64,000 nucleotides of DNA from Erythrobacter sanguineus (GCA_945878845.1 CAMCUB010000013.1:19566-83565), one strand, 5' to 3'. Positions 33,963 to 44,374 are shown, counted from the first letter of the stretch. A program made the numbers and translations. Notes: generated from the letters alone by a model not told the origin.

Positions 33963-34979
33963 ATGAACGCGCTCCCCCCTCCGCCGGCCTTGAAGCCGAT
34001 CGCCATCGGCCCCGTGACGGTCGCCGAGCCCGTGATCCTCGCGCCGATGACGGGCGTCACCGACATGCCGTTCCGCACGCTGGTGCGCCGCTATGGCTCG
34101 GGCCTCAACGTCACCGAGATGGTGGCGAGCGAAGCGGCGATCCGCGAAACCCGCGTGAGCACGCAGAAGACCGCTTGGGACCGGATCGAGGAGCCGGTTT
34201 CGATGCAGCTGGTCGGCTGCGATCCTGCCTCCATGGCCGAAGCGGCGAAGATCCAGGAAGGCAACGGCGCAGCGATCATCGACATCAATTTCGGCTGCCC
34301 GGTGCGCAAGGTCGTCGGCCAGTTCGCAGGCTCCGCTCTGATGCGCGAGGTGCCGCTCGCGGTGCGGCTGATGGAAGCTACGGTGAAGGCCGTCAAAGTG
34401 CCCGTCACCGTCAAGATGCGCATGGGCTGGTGTCACGATAGCCTCAACGCGCCCGAGATGGCCCGCATTGCCGAGGACCTCGGCGTCCAGATGGTCACCG
34501 TCCACGGGCGCACCCGCAACCAGATGTACAAGGGGAGCGCCGACTGGGCCTTCGTGCGCAAGGTCAAGGACGCGGTCAGCATCCCCGTCATCGTCAACGG
34601 CGACATCTGCACCATCGAGGACGCCGCCAAGGCGATGGAGCAATCGGGCGCAGACGGGCTGATGATCGGACGCGGCGCTTATGGCAAGCCGTGGCTGCTC
34701 GGGCAGGTGATGCACTGGTGGCGCACCGGCGAGGCGCGGGCGACGCCGGGGATCGACGAGCAATATGCCCTCGTCGTCGAGCACTACAACCGGATGCTGG
34801 ACCACTACGGGCGCGAGACGGGCGTGAAGATGGCGCGCAAGCACCTCGGGTGGTACACCAAGGGCCTGCATGGCTCGGCCGAATTTCGCAACCGCGCCAA
34901 CTTCATCGACGATGCCGCGACGGTGCTCTCCGAGATCGAGCGTTTCTACGCGCCCTTCCTGATGCAGCAGGCCGCCTGA
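33963..34979 (+). CDS. dusB: tRNA-dihydrouridine synthase
   Basis: [24 protein letters not shown]...[22 protein letters not shown]...[18 protein letters not shown]. Confidence 0.94.
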   Translation: MNALPPPPALKPIAIGPVTVAEPVILAPMTGVTDMPFRTLVRRYGSGLNVTEMVASEAAIRETRVSTQKTAWDRIEEPVSMQLVGCDPASMAEAAKIQEGNGAAIIDINFGCPVRKVVGQFAGSALMREVPLAVRLMEATVKAVKVPVTVKMRMGWCHDSLNAPEMARIAEDLGVQMVTVHGRTRNQMYKGSADWAFVRKVKDAVSIPVIVNGDICTIEDAAKAMEQSGADGLMIGRGAYGKPWLLGQVMHWWRTGEARATPGIDEQYALVVEHYNRMLDHYGRETGVKMARKHLGWYTKGLHGSAEFRNRANFIDDAATVLSEIERFYAPFLMQQAA

Positions 34980-34981
34980 GC

Positions 34982-36082
34982 GTGGCGAGCGTTCCGGCCG
35001 AACCGGCAGGCGGGGCCCGCCCCGATGCCCGCGCGCAGCTATCCGGCCTGATCTTCGCGGTGGTGCTGATCGATCCCGAGGGCAGAATCGCCGAGGTCAA
35101 CCACGCCGCTGAGGATCTGCTCGGCACCAGCGCGGTGCGCCTCATCGGCACACGCCTCACCGACCGCATCGGGCCGCTCGATCCGCGCGTCGAGGCGCGG
35201 TTGCTCGCCAGCGAGGAGGCGCTGGTTGCGCGCGATCTGGCGATCCGGGTCGCAACGCAGGAGAGCCGCGTCAACCTCACCGCCTCGCCGCTCGGCGGCT
35301 TTCCGGGCTGGCGGGTGGTGACGCTCTCGCAGATCGGCCATGACGACGCCGCCAACCCCGGCAACAGCGAGGCGATGCTGGGCGCGCCCGCGGTGCTGGC
35401 GCACGAGATCAAGAACCCCCTCGCGGCGATCCGCGGGGCAGGGCAATTGGCGGCGCGCAAGCTGCCCCACGCCGACAAGAAGCTCGCAAAGATGATCACC
35501 GACGAGGTCGATCGCATCGCGCGCCTGATCGACCGGATGCAGCAATTGGGCAGCACCCGCACCGCTTCGGTCGATCCCTGCAACCCGCACGAGGCGATTC
35601 GTGCCGCGGTCGCCACCATGCGCGCCGCCGGCAGCGCGCTGGGCGAGATCGAGATCCGCGAGGAGTTCGACCCGTCGCTCCCGCCGGTGCTCGCCAATCG
35701 CGACGCGCTCGAACAGGTGCTGATCAACCTCATCTCCAATGCCCGCGATGCGGCGCTGGCGGGCGGGGCGAAGGGCGGGCTCATCATCGTCCAGACCCGC
35801 TTCGTCAGCGGTCTTGCCTTCAGCGCGATCCGCAACGGCCGCGCGGTGCCGCTGCCGATCGAAATTACCATCTCCGACAACGGGCGCGGCATCGACCCGG
35901 CCTTGCGCGACCACGTGTTCGAGCCCTTCGTCTCGTCCAAGCCTTCGGGGCAGGGGCTTGGCCTTTCGCTGGTGCGCAAGCTGGTGCGCGACATGAACGG
36001 CAATGTCAGCCATGACCGCGATGCGCGCGCCGGGCTCACCAATTTCCGCCTGCACCTGCCGCAGGCCCCGGACGCCGCCTGA
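34982..36082 (+). CDS. ntrB: Nitrogen regulation sensor histidine kinase NtrB
   Basis: PAS region then LAHEIKNPLAAIRGAGQLAARKL...FVSSKPSGQGLGLSLVRKLV; GTG start; upstream of ntrC. Confidence 0.92.
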   Translation: MASVPAEPAGGARPDARAQLSGLIFAVVLIDPEGRIAEVNHAAEDLLGTSAVRLIGTRLTDRIGPLDPRVEARLLASEEALVARDLAIRVATQESRVNLTASPLGGFPGWRVVTLSQIGHDDAANPGNSEAMLGAPAVLAHEIKNPLAAIRGAGQLAARKLPHADKKLAKMITDEVDRIARLIDRMQQLGSTRTASVDPCNPHEAIRAAVATMRAAGSALGEIEIREEFDPSLPPVLANRDALEQVLINLISNARDAALAGGAKGGLIIVQTRFVSGLAFSAIRNGRAVPLPIEITISDNGRGIDPALRDHVFEPFVSSKPSGQGLGLSLVRKLVRDMNGNVSHDRDARAGLTNFRLHLPQAPDAA

Positions 36083-37521
36083 TGCCCAATCCGCATGACC
36101 CGATCCTGCTGGTAGAGGACGACATCGCGATCGCCACGGTGATCATCGCCGCGCTTGAGGACGAGGGCTTCGCCATCGCCCACTGCACCGGCATCGCCGC
36201 GCGCGACAAGCTGCTCGCCACGCGGCGCTTTGCGGTGATGCTGACCGACGTTATCCTTGAAGATGGTGACGGCCTCGCCAGCCTTTCGGCCGTGCGCGAG
36301 CGCGCGCCTGACATGCCGGTGATCGTGCTTTCGGCGCAGAACACGCTCGATACTGCGGTGCGCGCGAGCGAGAGCGACGCCTTCGAATATTTCCCCAAGC
36401 CCTTCGATCTCGACGAGCTGGTCCATGCCGTCCGCCAGGCCGCAGGCGCGCGCTCGCCCTCGGCCGAGGACAGCAATGTTCCGATCCCGGGCGAAGGCGA
36501 GAAAATGCCGCTGGTCGGGCGCAGCCCGGCGATGCAGGGCGTCTACCGCATGATAACGCGGGTGCTGCGCAATGATCTCACCGTGCTCGTCACTGGTGAG
36601 AGCGGCACCGGCAAGGAACTGGTCGCCGAGGCGATCCACGAGCTCGGCAACCGCCGCACCGGGCCCTTCGTCGCGGTCAACACCGCCGCGATCCCCGCCG
36701 ACCTCGTCGAAAGCGAGCTGTTCGGGCACGAGAAGGGCGCCTTTACCGGAGCCATCGCACAGGCGATCGGCAAGTTTGAACAGGCCAATGGCGGCACGTT
36801 GTTCCTCGACGAAATCGGCGACATGCCTGCCGAGGCCCAGACCCGGCTGCTGCGCGCGCTGCAATCGGGGCGGATCCGGCGCGTGGGCGGGCGGCAGGAG
36901 ATCGCGGTCAATGTCCGCATCATCGCCGCCACCAACCGCGATCTCACCCCGATGATCGCCGCGGGCACTTTCCGCGAGGATCTGTTCTACCGCCTCAACG
37001 TGGTGCCGATCGTGCTGCCCCCCTTGCGCGAGCGGCGCGAGGATATTGCCGCGCTTGCCCAGCACTTCCTCGTGCTGGCCGCCGAGGACGGCTTGCCGCG
37101 CCGCGTGCTCACCGCCGACGCGATCGAGCAGCTCGAGGCACGCAACTGGCGCGGCAACGTCCGCGAGCTGCGCAACGTGGTCTACCGCCTCACGCTGATG
37201 GCGCGCGAGGAGCGGATCGATGCTGACGCGGTTTCGGACATCATCGGCCCCGAAATCGCCGCGGCGAGCGTGCCGCAGGATGCCGGGCAGGGCGGCTTCG
37301 GCGGGGCGCTGGCGGCGTGGCTGGCGGCCGAAAATCCGCCGCCCGGCGCGCTCTATCACCGCGCGCTCGCTGCTTTCGAAAAGCCGCTGATCGAATATGC
37401 GTTGGGTCGCACCGGGGGCAACCAGCTGCGCGCGGCGCAGTTGCTCGGCATCAACCGCAACACGCTGCGCAAGCGGATCGGCGAGCTGGGGCTGGAGCCG
37501 GAGCGCTTCTCGCCCTCCTGA
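36082..37521 (+). CDS. ntrC: Nitrogen regulation response regulator NtrC
   Basis: PILLVEDDIAIATVII receiver; TGESGTGKELVAEAIH, GAFTGA AAA+ motifs; Fis-type C-terminus. Confidence 0.95.
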   Translation: MPNPHDPILLVEDDIAIATVIIAALEDEGFAIAHCTGIAARDKLLATRRFAVMLTDVILEDGDGLASLSAVRERAPDMPVIVLSAQNTLDTAVRASESDAFEYFPKPFDLDELVHAVRQAAGARSPSAEDSNVPIPGEGEKMPLVGRSPAMQGVYRMITRVLRNDLTVLVTGESGTGKELVAEAIHELGNRRTGPFVAVNTAAIPADLVESELFGHEKGAFTGAIAQAIGKFEQANGGTLFLDEIGDMPAEAQTRLLRALQSGRIRRVGGRQEIAVNVRIIAATNRDLTPMIAAGTFREDLFYRLNVVPIVLPPLRERREDIAALAQHFLVLAAEDGLPRRVLTADAIEQLEARNWRGNVRELRNVVYRLTLMAREERIDADAVSDIIGPEIAAASVPQDAGQGGFGGALAAWLAAENPPPGALYHRALAAFEKPLIEYALGRTGGNQLRAAQLLGINRNTLRKRIGELGLEPERFSPS

Positions 37522-37534
37522 TCGCCGCGCTTGA

Positions 37535-37574
37535 GGCACGAAATGTCGCACAACTGCGGCTTTTGTTTCGTGCC
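37535..37574. promoter_or_regulatory. Inverted repeat between ntrC and ntrY
   Basis: GGCACGAAA (37535-37543) / TTTCGTGCC (37566-37574), perfect 9-bp arms. Confidence 0.4.
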
Positions 37575-37615
37575 GACTTGCAAATTGGCCACACCATTGT
37601 TGTAAAGCGGCAACG

Positions 37616-39847
37616 ATGGCGCAAACCCCACCCAAAGCTCCGCGTCCAGCCCTGCGCCAGCCCCCACGCTGGTGGCGGCGGCTGTTGCTTGCGGGGCGCC
37701 GGGCGAACCTCTTCGCTTGGCTCGAGGGGCTGTCGGTGATCGCGCTGGGCGGGGCGATTGTCGCCACCTGGTCGACCTATGGACGCACCACCGGCTCCGA
37801 CGATCTTCTCCCGACGATGCAGGTCTCGGTGCTGCTGATGGCGACGCTGGTGCCGGCGATGGCGCTGCTGGTGCTGATCGGCCGCCGCCTTGCGCTGCGC
37901 CGCGCGGCAGGGAGCACCGCGCGGCTGCACGTGCGGCTCGTGTTCTTCTTCTCGATGGTCGCCGCGCTGCCGACGCTGCTCGTGGCAGGGTTCGCCGCCT
38001 TCCTGTTCCAGACCGGGGTCGACTTCTGGTTCTCGGACGAATCGCGCGGGCTGATGGAGAATGCCAATGCGCTGGCGCAGAACTATTACGACGCCAACCA
38101 GCGCGACGTCGAACAGAACACCGTGACCATGGCGACCGACATGCGCGACACCCTGTCGCGGGTGCCGATCACCGATCCCGACTTCCCCGATTTCTACGCC
38201 TACCAGGCCCAGGCGCGCGAGATTTCCGAAAGCGCTATCCTCCAGCGGATGGGAGACGGATCGTTCCGCACCGCCGCCGCGCTCAACCTGACGCAGGCCG
38301 GCAGCCCGCTTGCCTTCAGCCGCGCCGCTCTCCCCCGGCTTGATCGCGGCGAGCTTGCGGTGGTGGTCGGCAGCCCCGAGCGGATCGAGGCGCTGGTGCC
38401 GATTGACGCGCAGTCCGGCGTCTACCTCTACAACGCGCGCACCACCGAGGAGACGATGTTCAACTCGTGGTCCAAGGCGCAGTCGATCGTCACCGCCTAT
38501 GACCGGCTGACGGGTAGCGCGCGCACGCTCCAGCTGCGCTTCAACATCGCGCTGGTCGGGGTGAGCCTGCTGCTGGTAGGCCTCGCGATCTGGTTTGCGC
38601 TGCGCTTTGCCGACCGGCAGGTCGAGCCGCTCACCGACCTTGTCGGCGCGGCGCGCAAGGTGGGGCAGGGGAACTTCGCCTTGCGTCTGGAAGGTCGCAC
38701 CGGGGCGGACGAGATCGGCCTCCTCAACCGCGCCTTCAACCGCATGACCGCGCAGCTCGAGAAGCAGACCCAGGCCCTCGTCAGCGCCAACCGCCAGATC
38801 GACGATCGCCGCGCCTTCACCGAAGCCGTGCTAGAATCCGTCACCGCCGGCGTCGTCTCGGTCGACGCGGATGCGCGGGTGACGCTGATGAACTCTTCGG
38901 CGCAGGCGCTGCTGGCTCATGAAGGATCGGCCGAAAGCCTCATCGGCCAGTCGTTCGAAACCCTCGCGCCCGAACTTGCCCGGATCCTGTTCGAAGGCCG
39001 GGAACGCGCGGTGGTCACCCACGCCAAGGGCACCGATCTCTTGACGCTGGCGGTCAAGGTCGCGCCCGGCACCGACGAGGGCCACGTGATCACCTTCGAG
39101 GACATCACCCGCCAGCTGCTCGACCAGCGACAGGCTGCCTGGTCCGACGTCGCGCGCCGCATCGCGCACGAGATCAAGAACCCGCTCACCCCGATCCAGC
39201 TGGCGACCGAGCGCCTCAAGCGCCGTTACCGCAAGCAGGTCACCGACGAGGACCGTGAGCTGTTCGACGATCTCACCAACACCATCGTCCGGCAGGTCGG
39301 TGATCTGCGCAAGATGGTCGACGAGTTCTCCTCCTTCGCGCGTCTGCCCAAGCCGGTGTTCCGTGACGAGGACGCGCTCGATCTGGTGCGGCAGGCAGTG
39401 TTCCTGCAGGAAGTCGCGCATTCGGGTATCGCCTTCTCCGTCGCCTCCTCCGAGCTCATCGACCGCGAGATCCGCTGCGACCGCCACCAGTTCGGGCAGG
39501 CCATGACTAACGTGCTCAAGAACGCGGTCGAGGCGGTCGAGGCGCGCGCGATCGAAGCCAAGGGCGCTTTTGCGGGCGAGATCGGCGTGACCATGCGAGA
39601 CGCGGGCGAGGCGATCATTGTCATCATCGAGGACAATGGCATCGGCCTTCCCGCCAACCCCGAACGCCTCACCCAGCCCTATGTAACCACCCGCGAGAAG
39701 GGCACCGGCCTTGGGCTCGCGATCGTCAACAAGATCGTTGACGAGCACGGCGGCGACATGAGCTTTGCCAGCAGCCCCGGCGGCGGCACCCGCGTCAGCC
39801 TCAGCTTCGCACGCAGTCCCGTGCCCGTTGAAGGCGGCGGCGCATGA
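37616..39847 (+). CDS. ntrY: Sensor histidine kinase NtrY
   Basis: N-terminal TMs, HAMP (RFADRQVEPLTDLVGAARKVGQGNFALRLE), VARRIAHEIKNPLTPIQLATERLKRRY. Confidence 0.94.
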   Translation: MAQTPPKAPRPALRQPPRWWRRLLLAGRRANLFAWLEGLSVIALGGAIVATWSTYGRTTGSDDLLPTMQVSVLLMATLVPAMALLVLIGRRLALRRAAGSTARLHVRLVFFFSMVAALPTLLVAGFAAFLFQTGVDFWFSDESRGLMENANALAQNYYDANQRDVEQNTVTMATDMRDTLSRVPITDPDFPDFYAYQAQAREISESAILQRMGDGSFRTAAALNLTQAGSPLAFSRAALPRLDRGELAVVVGSPERIEALVPIDAQSGVYLYNARTTEETMFNSWSKAQSIVTAYDRLTGSARTLQLRFNIALVGVSLLLVGLAIWFALRFADRQVEPLTDLVGAARKVGQGNFALRLEGRTGADEIGLLNRAFNRMTAQLEKQTQALVSANRQIDDRRAFTEAVLESVTAGVVSVDADARVTLMNSSAQALLAHEGSAESLIGQSFETLAPELARILFEGRERAVVTHAKGTDLLTLAVKVAPGTDEGHVITFEDITRQLLDQRQAAWSDVARRIAHEIKNPLTPIQLATERLKRRYRKQVTDEDRELFDDLTNTIVRQVGDLRKMVDEFSSFARLPKPVFRDEDALDLVRQAVFLQEVAHSGIAFSVASSELIDREIRCDRHQFGQAMTNVLKNAVEAVEARAIEAKGAFAGEIGVTMRDAGEAIIVIIEDNGIGLPANPERLTQPYVTTREKGTGLGLAIVNKIVDEHGGDMSFASSPGGGTRVSLSFARSPVPVEGGGA

Positions 39848-39893
39848 TCCCGCATTCCTCCCTTCTGACCCAAACCGCAAAAGGAGCCGCCCC

Positions 39894-41276
39894 ATGGCGC
39901 TCGAAATCCTGATCGTCGACGATGAACGCGATATCCGCGAGCTGGTGGCCGGGGTGCTCGGCGACGAGGGCTATGCCTGCCGCACGGCCGCCGACAGCAC
40001 CGAGGCGCTGAGCCTGATTGACGAGCGGCGCCCGTCGCTGGTGCTGCTCGACGTATGGCTCCACGGCAGCGCGATGGACGGGCTGGAACTGCTCGACGCG
40101 ATCAAGGCGCGCGAGCCGAACCTGCCGGTGATCATCTTCTCGGGCCACGGCAATATCGACACCGCGGTCGCAGCCGTCGGGCGCGGGGCGATGGACTTCA
40201 TCGAAAAGCCCTTCGAGGCCGAGCGCCTGCTGCTGCTCGTCGAACGCGCGACCGAGACCGAGCGCCTGCGCCGCGAGAACTCGCGCCTGCGCGAGGGAAG
40301 CTGGGGCAATGCCGAATTCACCGGCAACTCGCCCGCGATCAACGCTGTGCGCGCGACGCTCAAGCGGGTTGCCAGCACGGGGAGCCGGGTACTGATCTCG
40401 GGGCCGGCGGGTGCGGGCAAGGAAGTCGCCGCGCGCCTGCTTCACGCCTGGAGCGCGCGGGCCAATGGCGCTTTCGTGCTGGTGAATTCGGCCCGCATCA
40501 CGCCCGAACGGTTCGAACAGGAACTGTTCGGCGAAGAAGCGAACGGCAAGCAGGTGCGTCCGGGCCTGCTCGAAATGGCGGATGGCGGCACGTTGTATCT
40601 CGACGAGATCGCCGACATGCCGCTGTCCACCCAGGCGCGGATCCTGCGGGTGCTGACCGATCAGAGTTTTGTCCGAGTGGGCGGCACGAGGCAGATCGGG
40701 GTGGATGTGCGGGTAGTGTCCTCCACCACTCGCGATCTCACGGTGGAGATGGCGGAAAAGCGGTTCCGCGAGGACCTGTTCTACCGCCTCAATGTGGTTC
40801 CGGTGGTGCTGCCCTCGCTCGCCCAGCGGCGCGAGGACATCCCCGCACTCGCCGAGCATTTCTTCACCCGCTATTCGAACGATCAGGGCCTTGCCCCGCC
40901 GGAAATTTCCTCCGAGGCGATGGCCGCGCTCCAGGCCTATGACTGGCCGGGCAATGTCCGCCAGCTGCGCAACGTGGTCGAGCGCACCATCATCATGACC
41001 CCGCGCGAACGGCTCGGCATGGTCGAGCCCGACATGCTGCCGCCCGAAATCATCGGCGGCCAGATCGGCATGGCGAGCGATAGCCTGACCGCGATCATGG
41101 GCGTGCCCTTGCGCGAGGCGCGGGTCAGTTTCGAGCGCGAATACCTCTCGATCCAGATCCGCCGCTTTTCGGGCAACATCTCCAAGACCGCGAGCTTCAT
41201 CGGGATGGAGCGCTCGGCTCTGCACCGCAAGTTGAAGCTGCTCGGCATGGCCGACCGGCGCGACGAGGAGGATTGA
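39894..41276 (+). CDS. ntrX: Response regulator NtrX
   Basis: MALEILIVDDERDIRELVAGVLGDEGY receiver, AAA+ domain, C-terminal ERSALHRKLKLLG. Confidence 0.94.
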   Translation: MALEILIVDDERDIRELVAGVLGDEGYACRTAADSTEALSLIDERRPSLVLLDVWLHGSAMDGLELLDAIKAREPNLPVIIFSGHGNIDTAVAAVGRGAMDFIEKPFEAERLLLLVERATETERLRRENSRLREGSWGNAEFTGNSPAINAVRATLKRVASTGSRVLISGPAGAGKEVAARLLHAWSARANGAFVLVNSARITPERFEQELFGEEANGKQVRPGLLEMADGGTLYLDEIADMPLSTQARILRVLTDQSFVRVGGTRQIGVDVRVVSSTTRDLTVEMAEKRFREDLFYRLNVVPVVLPSLAQRREDIPALAEHFFTRYSNDQGLAPPEISSEAMAALQAYDWPGNVRQLRNVVERTIIMTPRERLGMVEPDMLPPEIIGGQIGMASDSLTAIMGVPLREARVSFEREYLSIQIRRFSGNISKTASFIGMERSALHRKLKLLGMADRRDEED

Positions 41277-41369
41277 GCCGACAAAAGGGCGGTTCCGGGC
41301 GCCAGCATAGCAATTCGCGGCAAAATCAAGCCTTGTCCCGCGACGGTCCAAGCGCCATTATACGCGGCA

Positions 41370-41410
41370 TCAGGGCCGCCATTCCCCGCTCTTTTTTTGC
41401 GGCGGCCTGA
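41370..41410 (+). promoter_or_regulatory. hfq leader hairpin with U7 in the loop
   Basis: TCAGGgCCGCC (41370-41380) pairs with GGCGGCCTGA (41401-41410), loop contains CCCCGCTCTTTTTTTGC; possible sigma70 promoter TTGTCC-N18-ATTATA (41333-41362) just upstream. Confidence 0.4.
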
Positions 41411-41460
41411 AACCTGCGGACCGGCACACAAGCCGGCCGCCAAGAACAGGAGCCACGACC

Positions 41461-42045
41461 ATGTCCAGCGGGCGAACGCTCTCTCCCCGTCCGATTTCGC
41501 GCCCTGCCGCGCCTGCCGAAAGCGAAAGCAAGGGCGGCGGCGCCCCGGTCCGTCACGGCGGCAATCTCCAGGACGCTTTCCTCAACCTGCTGCGCAAGAA
41601 CAAGATTCCCGTCACCATGTTCCTGGTGAAGGGCGTCAAGCTGCAGGGCATCGTCACCTGGTTCGACAATTTCTCGATCCTGCTGCGCCGCGATGGCCAG
41701 TCGCAGCTGGTCTACAAGCACGCGATCAGCACGATCATGCCCGGCACTTCGCTTGATCCGGCGCAGTTCGGCAGCCAGAGCGGCAGCAAGAAGCAGAAGC
41801 AGCTGCAGGACATCTTCCTGAGCCGCGTCGCCGAGGCCGAAGTGCAGGTCACCATGTTCCTCGTCAACGGCGTGATGCTGCAGGGGCGGATCGCCGCCTA
41901 TGACCTGTTCTGCATGCTGCTCGAGCGCGACGGCGCGGTGCAGCTGGCTTACAAGCACGCCGTCTCCACCATCCAGCCCGCCGCGCCGGTCGACCTCAGC
42001 GTCGATGATGACGACGACGGCGAAGACGACGGGATAGACGACTGA
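41461..42045 (+). CDS. hfq: Hfq with two tandem Sm-like domains
   Basis: [60 protein letters not shown] and [61 protein letters not shown] in one ORF. Confidence 0.95.
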   Translation: MSSGRTLSPRPISRPAAPAESESKGGGAPVRHGGNLQDAFLNLLRKNKIPVTMFLVKGVKLQGIVTWFDNFSILLRRDGQSQLVYKHAISTIMPGTSLDPAQFGSQSGSKKQKQLQDIFLSRVAEAEVQVTMFLVNGVMLQGRIAAYDLFCMLLERDGAVQLAYKHAVSTIQPAAPVDLSVDDDDDGEDDGIDD

Positions 42046-42092
42046 GCTTTGACAGCGAGTTTCAGGAGGAGGTCACCCGCGGGGCGCGGGCC

Positions 42093-43364
42093 TTGGTCCT
42101 GTGTCCGGACATCCGCGCACTGCGCTACGATCTCGACCCGGCCGAGCGCTTGGCCGAGGCCGAGGGGCTGGCGCTCGCGATCGGCGTGGTGATCGCCCAT
42201 GCGGCGGTGCTACCGGTGCGCCAGATGCAGCCCAACACGCTGTTTGGTTCGGGCCAGGTCGAGAATATCGGCATCTGGTGCGAACAGCACGAGGCCGAGC
42301 TGGTGATCGTCGACGGCGCGCTAACCCCGATCCAGCAGCGCAACCTCGAAGACCGGCTGAAGCGCAAGGTGATCGACCGCACCGGGCTGATCCTCGAGAT
42401 TTTCGGCGAACGCGCGGCGACGGCGGAAGGCCGCTTGCAGGTCGAACTCGCGCATCTCGATTACCAGCAGAGCCGCTTGGTGCGCAGCTGGACCCACCTT
42501 GAGCGGCAACGCGGCGGCTTCGGCTTCCTCGGCGGCCCGGGTGAAACCCAGATCGAGGCCGACCGCCGGATGATCCGCCAGCGCATGGCCCGCCTGCGCC
42601 GCGATCTCGAACAGGTGAAAAAGACCCGCGCTTTGCACCGTGACAGGCGGGGCAGGGCGCCCTGGCCGGTGGTCGCGCTGGTGGGCTATACTAATGCCGG
42701 CAAGTCCACGCTGTTCAACCGCCTGACCGGTGCCGAGGTGATGGCCGAAGACTTGCTGTTCGCGACGCTCGATCCGACCATGCGGGCGATTGGCCTGCCG
42801 GGGGTGGAAAAGGCTATCCTCTCGGACACGGTGGGCTTCATCTCCGACCTGCCGACGCAGCTGGTCGCCGCCTTCCGCGCCACCTTGGAAGAGGTCACCG
42901 CGGCCGACGTGATCTGCCATGTGCGCGACATGGCCAACCCCTCGCACGCCGCGCAGAAGAAGCAGGTGCTCGACGTGCTTGCGGATCTCGGCGTGGTCGA
43001 TGCCGAGACCGGGACGAGTGCCATTCCCATCCTTGAAGTCTGGAACAAGTGCGACCTCTTGGACGCTGAATCGCTTGAAGAATTGCGCGAGGCGGCGGAA
43101 GGGCAGGGGGCAGTGATCCTCTCCGCAGCAACGGGGGAGGGGGTGGACCTGCTCGAAGCCGAACTCGCCCGGCTGCTGACCGGCGGCGCCAGAGAGGTCA
43201 GCTTCCTGGTGCCGGTCAGCGATGGCCGCCGCATCGCATGGCTTCACGCCCACGGCGATGTGCTGGCGGATGATGACGGGGGAGACAGTGAGGTTGGCCC
43301 GATGCGGCGCTTGACGGTGCGGCTCAATCCCAAGGAGCTGGGGCAGTTCGCTAGCCTTATGTGA
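42093..43364 (+). CDS. hflX: GTPase HflX (5' end uncertain)
   Basis: NTLFGSGQVENIG...GGPGETQIEADRRMIRQRMARLRRDLEQVKKTR...VALVGYTNAGKSTLFNRLTG. Confidence 0.94.
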   Translation: MVLCPDIRALRYDLDPAERLAEAEGLALAIGVVIAHAAVLPVRQMQPNTLFGSGQVENIGIWCEQHEAELVIVDGALTPIQQRNLEDRLKRKVIDRTGLILEIFGERAATAEGRLQVELAHLDYQQSRLVRSWTHLERQRGGFGFLGGPGETQIEADRRMIRQRMARLRRDLEQVKKTRALHRDRRGRAPWPVVALVGYTNAGKSTLFNRLTGAEVMAEDLLFATLDPTMRAIGLPGVEKAILSDTVGFISDLPTQLVAAFRATLEEVTAADVICHVRDMANPSHAAQKKQVLDVLADLGVVDAETGTSAIPILEVWNKCDLLDAESLEELREAAEGQGAVILSAATGEGVDLLEAELARLLTGGAREVSFLVPVSDGRRIAWLHAHGDVLADDDGGDSEVGPMRRLTVRLNPKELGQFASLM

Positions 43365-43370
43365 GCCTTG

Positions 43371-44150
43371 TCAGGCCTTCTTGACCTGCTGCCACAGCTC
43401 TTCCTGCTGATCGAGCGAGAGCCTGGTGAAGGCTTCGACCCCCGCCAGCGCCTCCATTGCCCTGAACCGCGCTTCGAACTTGGCGTTAGCGGCGCGCAGG
43501 GCATCCTCGGCGCTGATCCCGTGGGCGCGGACAAAGTTGACCGCAGCGAACAGCAGATCGCCAGCTTCCTCGAGCTTGTGCGCGTCTGAAGTGGCAGCGT
43601 TAAGTTCCGCAATCTCTTCGGCGATTTTGGCTTCGGAGCCCGACGGATCGGGCCAATCGAACCCGGTGCGTGCGGCGCGCTTTTGGAGCTTTTCGGCACG
43701 CATCAGCGCCGGCAGTGCGAGCGCGACTCCGTCCAATGCGCTGGCGACGCCTTTGTCGGCGCGTTCCCGCGCCTTCATGTCCTCCCAGCGCGCCTCGGTC
43801 ATCATGCCGCCGGCGTCCCCGAAGATGTGCGGGTGGCGGGCTTCCATCTTGTCGGCGATAGCGGCGGCGACATCTTCGAAGGCGAAGTGGCCGGCTTCCT
43901 CGGCCATCCGGGCGTGGAAGACGACCTGGAACAACAGGTCGCCAAGTTCCTCGCGCAGTTCGGCCATGTCATTGCGCGCGATCGCGTCGGCGACTTCGTA
44001 GGCTTCCTCAATCGTGTAAGGCGCGATGGTGGAGAAGTCCTGCGCCAGATCCCATTCGCATCCGGCGTCAGGATCGCGCAGGGCGGCCATGATCGCGAGC
44101 AGGCGGTCGATAGGGGGCTGCTGGGGCGCGTCGCTCATTGCGGTCCTCAA
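43371..44150 (-). CDS. mazG: Nucleoside triphosphate pyrophosphohydrolase
   Basis: LRDPDAGCEWDLAQDFSTIAPYTIEEAYEVADAI...ELREELGDLLFQVVFHARMAEE. Confidence 0.94.
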   Translation of the reverse strand: MRTAMSDAPQQPPIDRLLAIMAALRDPDAGCEWDLAQDFSTIAPYTIEEAYEVADAIARNDMAELREELGDLLFQVVFHARMAEEAGHFAFEDVAAAIADKMEARHPHIFGDAGGMMTEARWEDMKARERADKGVASALDGVALALPALMRAEKLQKRAARTGFDWPDPSGSEAKIAEEIAELNAATSDAHKLEEAGDLLFAAVNFVRAHGISAEDALRAANAKFEARFRAMEALAGVEAFTRLSLDQQEELWQQVKKA

Positions 44151-44176
44151 GATGGATAATATATATTATGTAAAAT

Positions 44177-44374
44177 TTACACCAGCGCCGAGGCGGTGCC
44201 CTGCGCGATCATGAACCACTCCACCACCAGATAAAGCCCGCCGAAAATCGCCACCCACGTCAGCGCCATCTTGATCGTCTGCCCCCAGCCGAGCCGGTAG
44301 GAAGCAAAGGCGCTGCCCATCAGCAGCAGCCACACCAGGCTCGAGACAATCGCGACCGTCATCCCTGCATTCAT
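44177..44374 (-). CDS. Small two-TM membrane protein
   Basis: 65 aa, MNAGMTVAIVSSLVWLLLMGSAFASYRLGWGQTIKMALTWVAIFGGLYLVVEWF; 4-nt overlap with MBL gene. Confidence 0.65.
   Translation of the reverse strand: MNAGMTVAIVSSLVWLLLMGSAFASYRLGWGQTIKMALTWVAIFGGLYLVVEWFMIAQGTASALV

Noticed and set aside
34903-37767. 954-aa minus-strand ORF across ntrB/ntrC
   Set aside because: Antisense shadow ORF; conserved two-component genes occupy the other strand.
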